A stretch of DNA of 64,000 nucleotides from positions 7,149,704 through 7,213,703 of the forward strand of contig OX442429.1 in NCBI GenBank assembly GCA_949361645.1. The letters run 5' to 3'. The DNA comes from Spongilla lacustris (taxonomy: Eukaryota; Porifera; Demospongiae; Spongillida; Spongillidae). Each line of letters begins with the position of its first letter. Within the stretch, counting starts at the first letter, position 1. Below the pieces are notes generated by a model. That model did no database searches. It was not told where the DNA came from and saw only the letters and a program-made list of their open reading frames with translations. Position numbers and translations under genes: made by a program. Shown one piece after another: positions 1-12,721 of this stretch.

Positions 1-3000
1 CCAAACCCTCCCAGCAGGATGTCAGCACTGGGACTGAACTGAACAGCCTCGACAGAGGACGCAGAGTAGCCCCACCCCCCACCATGAGCTGCAGAGTGGA
101 AAAGGGGGCACACCTAAATAGGAACAGCCCCCACCTCCCCTTGGGCAGCAGGGCCTCACATGTGAACCTGGTGATGCAGAGGTACTCGTCCTTTGGGTAC
201 TTCTTTGCCAAGCTGGTGGCCAGCTTCTCTGGAGTGGCCTGGGCACTGGTAGCCAGCGTGTGCAGACACGAAAGCAAGTTGAGTGAGGCGTGAGAGCGAG
301 GTATGGTGGCCTCCTTGGAACGAGGGAGGCAGATGGAAGAGCTGAGGATGGTTCCAATTGGATCTGTGGGTGTGGTTTGGATATTGGTATGTGAAGAATG
401 CTCCAATGTGTGATAGCTACCTTTAATCCCCATGGCAACAGGATTAAAGCACGAGACCTGGTTGCTAAGGGGGGAGTATGACCACAGGACATTGTACTCT
501 GGGTCTAAGCAAACAGCACTGTCCTGCAGATCTTGCTGGTCCTCTCCTTCAAACCTAGGGAGCCAAGGGGTATGGGGAGGGAGATGTGAAGGTGAGGGTG
601 ATGAGGTGTGGGAAGTGATGAGGGAGGTATGAAGAAGAGGGAGATGTGAAGGTGAGGGTGATGAGATGTGGGAAGTGATGAGGGAGGTATGAAGAAGAGG
701 GAGATGTGAAGGTGAGGGTGATGAGATGTGGGAAGTGATGAGGGAGGTATGAAGAAGAGGGAGATGTGAAGGTGAGGGTGATGAGGTGTGGGGAGTGATG
801 AGGGAGGTATGAAGAAGAGGGAGATGTGAAGGTGAGGGTGATGAGATGTGGGAAGTGATGAGGGAGGTATGAAGAAGAGGGAGATGTGAAGGTGAGGGTG
901 ATGAGGTGTGGGGAGTGATGAGGGAGGTATGAAGAAGAGGGAGATGTGAAGGTGAGGGTGATGAGGTGTGGGGAGTGATGAGGGAGGTATGAAGAAGAGG
1001 GAGATGTGAAGGTGAGGGTGATGAGGTGTGGGGAGTGATGAGGGAGGTATGAAGAAGAGGGAGATGTGAAGGTGAGGGTGATGAGATGTGGGAAGTGATG
1101 AGGGAGGTATGAAGAAGAGGGAGATGTGAAGGTGAGGGTGATGAGGTGTGGGAAGTGATGAGGGAGGTATGAAGAAGAGGGAGATGTGAAGGTGAGGGTG
1201 ATGAGATGTGGGAAGTGATGAGGGAGGTATGAAGAAGAGGGAGATGTGAAGGTGAGGGTGATGAGGTGTGGGGAGTGATGAGGGAGGTATGAAGAAGAGG
1301 GAGATGTGAAGGTGAGGGTGATGAGATGTGGGGAGTGATGAGGGAGGTATGAAGAAGAGGGAGATGTGAAGGTGAGGGTGATGAGGTGTGGGGAGTGATG
1401 AGGGAGGTATGAAGAAGAGGGAGATGTGAAGGTGAGGGTGATGAGATGTGGGGAGTGATGAGGGAGGTATGAAGAAGAGGGAGATGTGAAGGTGAGGGTG
1501 ATGAGGTGTGGGGAGTGATGAGGGAGGTATGAAGAAGAGGGAGATGTGAAGGTGAGGGTGATGAGGTGTGGGGAGTGATGAGGGAGGTATGAAGAAGAGG
1601 GAGATGTGAAGGTGAGGGTGATGAGGTGTGGGGAGTGATGAGGGAGGTATGAAGAAGAGGGAGATGTGAAGGTGAGGGTGATGAGGTGTGGGGAGTGATG
1701 AGGGAGGTATGAAGAAGAGGGAGATGTGAAGGTGAGGGTGATGAGGTGTGGAGAGTGATGAGGGAGGTATGAAGAAGAGGGAGATGTGAAGGTGAGGGTG
1801 ATGAGGTGTGGGGAGTGATGAGGGAGGTATGAAGAAGAGGGAGATGTGAAGGTGAGGGTGATGAGGTGTGGGGAGTGATGAGGGAGGTATGAAGAAGAGG
1901 GAGATGTGAAGGTGAGGGTGATGAGGTGTGGGGAGTGATGAGGGAGGTATGAAGAAGAGGGAGATGTGAAGGTGAGGGTGATGAGATGTGGGAAGTGATG
2001 AGGGAGGTATGAAGAAGAGGGAGATGTGAAGGTGAGGGTGATGAGGTGTGGGAAGTGATGAGGGAGGTATGAAGAAGAGGGAGATGTGAAGGTGAGGGTG
2101 ATGAGGTGTGGGGAGTGATGAGGGAGGTATGAAGAAGAGGGAGATGTGAAGGTGAGGGTGATGAGATGTGGGGAGTGATGAGGGAGGTATGAAGAAGAGG
2201 GAGATGTGAAGGTGAGGGTGATGAGGTGTGGGGAGTGATGAGGGAGGTATGAAGAAGAGGGAGATGTGAAGGTGAGGGTGATGAGGTGTGGGGAGTGATG
2301 AGGGAGGTATGAAGAAGAGGGAGATGTGAAGGTGAGGGTGATGAGGTGTGGGGAGTGATGAGGGAGGTATGAAGAAGAGGGAGATGTGAAGGTGAGGGTG
2401 ATGAGGTGTGGGAAGTGATGAGGGAGGTATGAAGAAGAGGGAGATGTGAAGGTGAGGGTGATGAGGTGTGGGGAGTGATGAGGGAGGTATGAAGAAGAGG
2501 GAGATGTGAAGGTGAGGGTGATGAGGTGTGGGGAGTGATGAGGGAGGTATGAAGAAGAGGGAGATGTGAAGGTGAGGGTGATGAGGTGTGGGGAGTGATG
2601 AGGGAGGTATGAAGAAGAGGGAGATGTGAAGGTGAGGGTGATGAGGTGTGGGGAGTGATGAGGGAGGTATGAAGAAGAGGGAGATGTGAAGGTGAGGGTG
2701 ATGAGGTGTGGGGAGTGATGAGGGAGGTATGAAGAAGAGGGAGATGTGAAGGTGAGGGTGATGAGGTGTGGGGAGTGATGAGGGAGGTATGAAGAAGAGG
2801 GAGATGTGAAGGTGAGGGTGATGAGGTGTGGGGAGTGATGAGGGAGGTATGAAGAAGAGGGAGATGTGAAGGTGAGGGTGATGAGGTGTGGGGAGTGATG
2901 AGGGAGGTATGAAGAAGAGGGAGATGTGAAGGTGAGGGTGATGAGGTGTGGGGAGTGATGAGGGAGGTATGAAGAAGAGGGAGATGTGAAGGTGAGGGTG

Positions 3001-6000
3001 ATGAGGTGTGGGGAGTGATGATGGAGGTATGAAGAAGAGGGAGATGTGAAGGTGAGGGTGATGAGGTGTGGGAAGTGATGATGGAGAGGTGGGAGTGATG
3101 AGATGTGGGGAGGTGTGAGGAAAGTGTGGGCAGGTGTATGAAGTACTAAGAGGAGGGAAGAGGTGTGATAGAGGTGTAAAAGGGTGTTGACCTAGGGCGG
3201 TGGGTATGCACATGACCTAGGCGGTGGGTATGAACATGACCTAGGGTGGTGGGTGAGCTTACTTCATCATTTGGAGTGTCTTGGAATCAATTACAACCAG
3301 GTAGGACTTGGCAGAGCCCTGAGGAGGTACCACAATACCTACACAGGAGGGTAACAAATGGTCAACAATAGTCACATGGTTGATCACTAGATGATCACAT
3401 GGTTGACCACACATGGTTGATCGATGATCACATGGTTGATCACTAGATGATCACATGGTTGATCACTAGATGATCACATGGTTGATCACTAGATGATCAC
3501 ATGGTTGATCACTAGATGATCACATGGTTGATCACTAGATGATCACATGGTTGATCACTAGATGATCACATGGTTGATCACTAGATGATCACATGGTTGA
3601 TCACTAGATGATCACATGGTTGATCACTAGATGATCACATGGTTGATCACTAGATGATCACATGGTTGATCACTAGATGATCACATGGTTGATCACTAGA
3701 TGATCACATGGTTGATCACTAGATGATCACATGGTTGATCACTAGATGATCACATGGTTGATCACTAGATGATCACATGGTTGATCACAAGATGATCACA
3801 TGGTTGATCACTAGACAATCACATGGTTGACCACACATGGTTGACCACACATGGTTGATCATAAGACAGCCCACCAGACACTGCAACGTAATATTACATG
3901 ACTGCAATGTAATATTACATGACTGCAATGTAATATTACATGACTGCAATGTAATATTACATGACAGCAATTCTCATTTTGTACAGATCACCATTTTGTT
4001 TGCCTCTTCCAAAGCTCACAAAATATGCACATTTAATCCCACATTATTTGGCTGCCATTATTAATAACCTGCATTGTATGGCTGCCATTATTAATAACCT
4101 GCATTGTATGGCTGCCATTATTAATAACCTGCATTGTATGGCTGCTATCATTAATAACCTGCATTGTATGGCTGCTATCATTAATGCCACATTGCCTGGG
4201 CAGGTGATGTTACTATATACGAACACAGCTCACCAATATCATGAGAATTGGCAAAGGCTTTGCACTTGCTAATGATCCCCTCAGTGACAAGTGATTCATC
4301 AATGTTAATGAACGTCTGATTGCTCCGAGCAGCGATGGAGACCGGTTTCCATGACTCCCTGAGGGGCACCTCACCCGGCAACATGTGCCAGTCGTCCCCT
4401 TGGTCCTGCCCCCTCTGGCGACCCAGCTGGCCCTCCTGGTACTTCCCAAAGGTGTACACCTTGCCCGTCTGCAGGAGCACGGCTGTGTGGTTGTCCCCAC
4501 ATGCCACCTGGGTAGCCGGGGCAGGTAAGGACACCTTCACTGGCTTCCCACTGCACAAGAGGAGGAAATGATTTGGCGTTAAGAGAATGAAGACAACTTC
4601 ACAATTCACAACCCTCCTCTCCCCCCTCCCCCTCCCATAATTGCACTGGCATATAAAAATGATTTGTACCTCAGCAAATTGTTTCCTTGGCCCAGTTGCC
4701 CATGGTTACCATTTCCAAACACATACAGATCTCCAGAATGAAGCAAAATGGCTGAAAGAGGAGGTAATAGCGAGTGAGGAGATTATTAGTAATAAAAAAG
4801 ATAGAATTAGAATTAGAAGGGAAATGTGCGATGTTTAGAGCATAGTAAGGAGACAGATCAGAGCAAGCCAGAAGAGACTCCTCACCAGTATGGAACAAGC
4901 CACAGTCCACCTGCATCACAGTCATGTCTTGGTCAGGAAGGTCCACTGCCTTTGGCTTCTTGGTGGACATCAGATCTTCAGCCTTTTCAGCCCCTCCCTC
5001 CTTGGGCCCCTCCTCCTTGGGCACCTCAGCTGCTCCATCCAGTGGAGCATCTGCGAATGAGTAGGAGGGGAGGGAAGAGATAGGAGGGTAGGGAGGAGGG
5101 GAGGGAGGAGATAGGAGGGTAGGGAGGAGGGGAGGGAGGAGTAGGAGTGGAGGGGGAGACAGGAGGGAAGAAGTAGGAGGGGAGGAAGGAGAAATAGAAA
5201 GGGACAAGGGTGGTGAGTGAGGAGGAAGGGCGTGTAGAAATGAGGAGGAAATAAGGGAGGAGGAAAGGAAGTTGAAGGTGATGGAATGGAAGGGACAAAT
5301 CATTCAACAATGTTGGTGAGTAATTTATATGACAAGGTGCGTGATGTTGTGGCTTGGAACGACCAGGGTGGATAAGACTTGCTCCAGCCCTGGCAGAGAG
5401 CTCACAGTTGATCTTGGAAGGCAGAAGGTTGGCCAAGATACAAGCTACACCGACAGACCAGCTCCTCTTAAGAGCCAGTCTACCAGGTAACCTTGGCCAA
5501 TGCATCTCTCTTCCACAGTAATACACCCTACCAACACTAACCCTTACACAATCATTACTCCTAGGCCATACAATACAGAGGGCAACAATGTTTTATTTTT
5601 AAGAATGGTTAGATACATCTTTAAGCCACTCGCACTGAATTGTATACACATTGTTACCTAACCTTGTGCAACTCTTTAACGACTGCAACGTGATGTAGGT
5701 ACATGTACATGTATACACAATGTTACAAATAGTTTGTTAGGGGGCAACCAATGGGGTGTTCGTGTCATCTCAACTACACATTGTTACACAACCTTGTGCA
5801 ACTCTTTAACGACCGCAACGTGATGTAGGTACATGTATACACAATGTTACAAATAGTTTGTTAGGGGGCGACCAATGGGGTGTTCGTGTCATATCAACTC
5901 ACTTCCAAAGAGCAGCTGGAGTCCCATCTCTCCCTTCTCCTTCTCCTCCCCCTTCTCCTTCTCTCTCTTCTTCTCCTTCTTCTTCTTGCCTTTGTCGCGC

Positions 6001-9000
6001 TTCTTCACAGCTTCACGCATGCGGCGCAGCACAGGCACTTGGAGGTCCCCACCAAAGCCGAAGCCTTCTCCTAGGCCTCCTCCCCAGCCCTCCTTCTCCC
6101 CTCCACACACCTGACAACAGCCACAAACAGAGCAGCCAGAGTCTCCATTGCCACACCCGCACTCCCTACATGAAAGACAAACAAGAGGTGGATCATGACA
6201 GGAAGTACAGAAATAATGCTTCTGTTCGAGCTTCTGTTTAAAGTGACTTAAAGCCAACAGATGGCTCACTATTCTTGTACCCTACGGCTTCAATTAACAT
6301 CAATCCCTCCACACACCTCTCATAACTGTACCACTGGCATTTACCCCACACTACATGTACATACATGTATGTCCAAACAGACTCAGGACAAACTGAACAT
6401 CTGCACTTAATGGCCAACCAACCTCATCGGCATCTACTATCAATGCCCTGCACTTTATGCAAATGCCACAACATACCCCCCCACACACACACCCCACACA
6501 CACCCCCCCACACACATACACACACGATAACTCACGCTCCTGGATTTCTTCCTGGCAGCCCCTCGTTGCAACAGTGGGGCCCGTATCCGGTGCAGAACCC
6601 ACAGAACTTGCACATCATGCAGACGGCATGGCTCCAGGTGTGTTCCCCCTTGGGGCACATGCCTCCATTATCCCCCTCCTCCTCACTACTGCTCTCCTCC
6701 TCAACAGCTGCTGTGGGTAACAGACACCAAGATGAACAGACTACTGAACCCAACCAACAATTGTAATTATTGGTGGCTACCATACCTGAGTCTTATTAAG
6801 TGCTGCTATGCAAAATAACTTTTTTCTTTTTTTTTTTTCTATTTAAACGTTTAATTTTGACAACTTGACAATGCAAAATTAAACGTTTAAATAGGTACTT
6901 GTGAGGTCTTATAGAACACAGCAAGCGAGGTGTGCAAGGGCCACTAAGACCATGGTCCAGTTCTATCATATTTACTACTAAACAGGGACATGTGATGAGG
7001 CAAAGGTGTAGGAGTGGTACAGGAACTGGGTCATAAGGTGTAGGAGTGGTATAGGAACTGGGTCATAAGGTGTAGGAATGGTATAGGAACTGGGTCATAA
7101 GGTGTAGGAGTGGTATAGGAACTGGATCATAAGGTGTAGGAGTGGTATAGGAACTGGGTCATAAGGTGTAGGAGTGGTATAGGAATTGGGAGTACTTATT
7201 TATGTGTAAGCAACACAATTCCTACCCTCCCCACAAACATACACATACACACCTCCACACACGTACCTCCACACACATGTACCTCCCCCCTACACACACA
7301 TGTACCCCCACACACATGTACCCCTACTAACCAGCATCTTCCTCCTTAGGTGCCACAAAGTTCCTCCCACACTGGCCATACTGGTTGTTACCAAAGGTGA
7401 AGATGCGGCCATCTTGAGTGAGGACACAGTTGTGCGAGCGGCCCATGGCAACCTGACTGACCGGTATCCCCAGCAGGTCCGTCACAACACCTGAAACACA
7501 AAACTGATCAAAATTCTACAGAAAGAGACCTGTACCAGAAAATCAAGAAATTAGTAAAACTTGAAATAAAGGGTTGTTTTTATTTTAAAAGAAGCTGTCC
7601 CATATATATTATATATACAAACACTATCCCCATAAATATGCACTCCACCACCTTTGTCGGTGATATCCTCATCAGAGCTTCCAAAGAGATACAGCTTCCC
7701 ATCGCGGGTTACAAGTGCACTTGAATGTGCCCCACAGGCAGAGAATGCCACCTCCTGGTCCTTCAGCTTGGCTATCCTCTTCAGCTTCACTGGCTTCTGC
7801 TGGCGACCCGGGTCTGGGCAAGAGGCATACACTTCATAAGCACAAGTAATTTTGGAACCCAAGAGTCAGGGGGCATTTATAACCACTTATAACCAGTTAC
7901 AAGAGTATTACTTTATTTTGTCACTTCGTCTGAAGCTTTGGCGCCCCCCCCTCCCCCAGCCCCTCCCTCCATCTTTTCAAAAAATTTGGAATTTAACCAC
8001 AGAAGTGTTAATAACAGCAGCTGTACGGAAGTTGTACCTTCCCCAGACTCTCCCTTCTTGTTAGTGCCACCGAAGTAGACCACGCCCTTGTCACTGACGA
8101 CGAGGCAGAAGGAGCCAGCGTTGTCACAGGAACAGTGCTCCACCTTGACACCCTTGTCCGGGAGCTCTACCGAACTCCACTCCCCCTTGGGAACATCAGC
8201 TTCAGCAAGGCCAAACACAGAACCACTTCCTGTATAGAGCAGCTGAAAAACAGACACAAAAGTAAAAATTGGTCAAGAACGGACATGTCTGACTTTCCCT
8301 TTGAAGGTCACACACACACACACATACATATACACACACATTACATATATATACACACATACACACATACGCACATATACACATGCACATATACACACAT
8401 ATACACACACACATATATAAATATATACACACACGCATACTTCTTGTATGCAATAGATATGCAGTTCCACTCTAACAAGTAACACTATACATGTCTCCAT
8501 AAGGTACAGGTAAAGATCTACCTTTCCACTGGCAGTTTGGACAGCTGTGAAGTACTTGGATGCAAGCACCCTCACCACCTGCTCAATACTGTCCTGGTCT
8601 GACGGGTAAATGAGATTGACATTAGCTCGACCACTCCCCTCCCCCCACTGACAAATGGTTCACTCACACACTGTGTGCATCGAGCTCTCGGTGTCAAACT
8701 TTGAGTGGCCCAGGCGAAGGACGCTCTTCTGAGACAGCTGGAGCTCCCTCACATCCACACAAGGCAACGTTGAGCCACTGATGTCAAAGGTCCGAAGAGC
8801 AAACCCTCCCTACATGAGGTCAGAACCATATGGTAGATTTATTAAGATGTACTAACACTCAGAACCACAAAAAATGACAGGAAAGTTAGAAACGTCAAAC
8901 TTTGTAACCACCCTGGATTCAGCAAGGACTGCTGGCTGGGAATTTATCAATTCCCCGGCCTGGAAGTTTATAACCTTTCTTGTGAATATGTAGATCTACA

Positions 9001-11802
9001 TGTACATGTACATGTACAGTGGAAATCGTGATACTTGTCGTTAAAATTTTTTGAGTGTGTTTTAATGTTAGCTTGATTTTTTAACATTAACTGTATGCAG
9101 TATTGAAAATCTGACAACACAGTGTTGTTGACCAAACATTTGTAAACAAGTACCGGAAATAAGTAAGTGTCACGTGACTAACACGTCTGTTTGTTTTTGT
9201 TTTTAAGTGTCCCAGTCCAAAAAACGGATTTGTAGCATATTTCTCAGCTCTGAGGCAGCAGATCAACACAAAATTTGGTATATAAGAGAAAAACAAACCT
9301 GCCAAACGTTTGGCCGAGTCATATTTCAAACCCGGGAAATACTTTGTGTGTTTTCATGGGAGACACGTTTGTTTAGGTCGAAAAGCGTTTAGCATGCTGC
9401 TTTGCACAGTGGGCGTTATACGCGACAGTACATCGATTGTTATACCGAGGGATGGTTATTGCACCATAGACACCTATGTTTACAACGTAACAGTTAATTT
9501 TACCGTCAAAATTCTGCTTACAAACGTTGAAGCTTAGAAAACACGCCATTTTCGAGTGAATCTCATTACAATTATGACGTTATTGGCAATTAATTAAAGG
9601 TTTTGTATTATGGCTGAAGATGGGAACGGCGAATACGAGAACCAAGTAAAGAGGCAAATCATGCTTGGGCATCGTTGAAGCGAAGGAAGGCTCGGAGGGG
9701 TAATCCGGAAGCTGCCGCTTTGAATTCGAAGTGGTGGTCGGTAGTTCCTCAAAGAGCAGAAGGACGTATGCTACTATCGCAGAGAGTGCAGCCAAAGAAT
9801 TGGAGTCCCTCGCTGTACACATGCCAAATGCGTCCGATAGTTCTGGAACATACCAAAAACATGTGACTCACATTTGTTTGGGCATCAGTGGTCGTTGGAT
9901 ACCTCTATGTAGTACATTCGTAATGCAAACACTCTTGCATCACTATCGGACACATTTGGCATGTGTACAGCGAGGGACTCTAATTCCTTGGCTGCACTCT
10001 CTGCGATAGTAGCATTCGTCCTTCTGCTTTTTGAGGAACCTAGCTGCTTTGCTGACCGCTTCGAAGCGGCAGCTTCGCGATTACCCCTCGGAGCCTTTCT
10101 TCACTTCAAAGGTACCCACACATGACTTGCCTCTTTACTTGCTCGCCGCTTTTTTTCGCTGGTTGATGTTTGGTTCTTAGAAGAACCGTTTTCGCAATTG
10201 AAACCGTTCCCGTTTTCAGCTACAGCATCGAAACTTTAATTAATATTATGAAATTGTTACAATAACGTAACAATTGTAATGAGATTCACTCGAAAATGGC
10301 GTGTTTTTTAATATACAACGTTTGCAAGCAGAATTTTGACGGTAAAATTAACTGTTACGTTGTAAACATAGGTGTCTATGGTTCAATAGCCATCCCTCGG
10401 TATACAAATCGATGTACTGTCGCGTATAACGCCCACTGTGCAAAGCAGCATGTTAAACGCTTTTCGACCTAAACAAACGTGTCTCCCATGAAAACACACA
10501 AAGTATTTCCCGGGTTTGAAATATGACTCGGCCAAACGTTTGGCAGGTTTGTTTTTCTCTTATATACCAAATTTTGTGTTGATCTGCTGCCTCAGAGCTG
10601 AGAAATATGCTACAAATCCGTTTTTTGGACTGGGACACTTAAAAACAAAAACAAACAGACGTGTTAGTCACGTGACACTTACTTATTTCTGGTACTTGTT
10701 TACAAATGTTTGGTCAACAACACTGTGTTGTCAGATTTTCAATACTGCATACAGTTAATGTTAAAAAATCAAGCTAACATTAAAACACACTCAAAAAATT
10801 TTAACGACAAGTATCACGATTTCCACTGTATGTGAGTGCGTAGTGTGTGCATGTGGTTAAATCCCAGTTCCCCCTCCATTGCATCACCTCCAAATGGTAC
10901 AGTGGAAGGAGTATGTAGGTATAGGAAATCACACAATCAAGTCACAGGAGAGTTAGGTTATTAGTGAGGTAAAATGGTGATTAATTACAAGTTATGGCAA
11001 TTGTCATATTACATGTAAGATAGCCTGTGGACCATTGCAGGAAATCGCACCACTTATCACGATTACTAAATAAAGGTTGATTGCCTCCCTTCATATCACC
11101 AAGGACCAAAAGAGTAGGAACAATAAAACCTACACACAAATGTATGCTCAAGATGACAAGGTCCTTTTTACACACTCCCCAAAGTACACCATTATGGCAC
11201 AAACCTCCTTATTTGCTCTGATCTGTTGGAGAGAAGTCCCATTGGTGAAGAGGCAGTGTCTTCCAAGGAACTCTGCACTCAGCTCCAGGAAGCCTATGGT
11301 TTCAAGAGTGTCCACATCCACCACAGTAAGTGTGTCATCTGCCTGGCCAAGGGGGAAGTAGAACAGCTTGCCCTGTGGGGAAGGAGGGACAGGAATAAGG
11401 AGAGGGAGGAAGGGGGAGGAGTGTGGAAACGGGAGAGGGAGGAAGGGGGAGGAGTGTGGAAACGGGAGAGGGAGGAAGGGGGAGGAGTGTGGAAATGGGA
11501 GAGGGAGGAAGGGGGAGGAGTGTGGAAATGGAAACGGGAGAGGGAGGAAGGGGGAGGTGTGGAAAATGGAGGGTGGGAGTGTGGGAAATGGAGGTTGGGT
11601 GTGAAAAATGCAGAGGGTGAAGGAGTGGAGGATGATGCCGTCTTTAGTCACGTACAGAAATGAATCCAAGCCATCCTGTTTGGTCAGGATAGAACTGGCT
11701 GTTCAGCACATAGACACGGCCCTGCAAAGGTAGGTACCATGTTCACAAGTCATTCTCCCAACATACTTGGTACAAATTTGCACACACACACACATACACA
11801 CA

Positions 11803-11869
<67 letters not shown>

Positions 11870-12647
11870 TTTTTGTGTTACTGTAGCCCGAGCCAACTTT
11901 GACCAGGCCATGAGGACCATGCAGGTACAGGTACAGCCCGTCACTCGCCATGCCCGAGGCCACGCCCTTCTTCTCGGCTTGCCATCCCTCCAAAGGCCAC
12001 TCCTCCACACAACTCTGGGTTAGAATGCCCTTGCAGCTCCAGTCCATGTCAGCCACTGTGCCGCCAAGAAGGACCGCTTGCACTGACGTCTGAAGCATGT
12101 TGAAGATCTCAGGGATCTGCAGTGAGCAGGGGGAGGGGGGGGGGGAGGGGCACATGCATCAACCATTCTGGCAATACTGTACACAGGAGTTCAGAGCTGA
12201 TAGGGTTAAACAGCAATTGTGGCTGCACACCAATAGAAACACAAAATCCCAAATTGAACAATGGTGGAAGCTCGCCAGCACACTACACACACCACACACC
12301 ACCACTAACAGAGCTAGGGACTGAACACTAACAGAGCTAGGGACTGAACACTAACAGAGCTAGGGACTGAACACTAACAGAGCTAGGGACTGAACACTAA
12401 CTTCCCGTAAACTAAAAGTTGCACAACATGTACACTGTAGGCACAGCAGCTTACTGGCATAGTGACCATCTCTTGGTCCTGTGTGAGCATGGTGGTGAGA
12501 GCCTGGAGCATCTTGCCCGTGTCTCCCAGGGCGATCACAAGACTCAACAAACATGCACTGGCCACACTGTCAATGTCTCCGTAAGGTTTGTTTCCACGAG
12601 TAAAGCGGACCATTTCCATTAGCAGCTCAAAAAGAGCATCTGTATAC

Positions 12648-12721
<74 letters not shown>

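Noticed and set aside
505..3213. 902-codon open frame on the minus strand as a repeat protein gene
   Set aside because: It is generated by a 60-base array whose unit is a multiple of three, and it lies between two MYCBP2 exons (3338-3263 and 554-421) that join in frame.
9207..10638. Two identical 61-residue frames on opposite strands as duplicated genes
   Set aside because: They are mirror images of the same foldback arm sequence, with no recognisable protein family.
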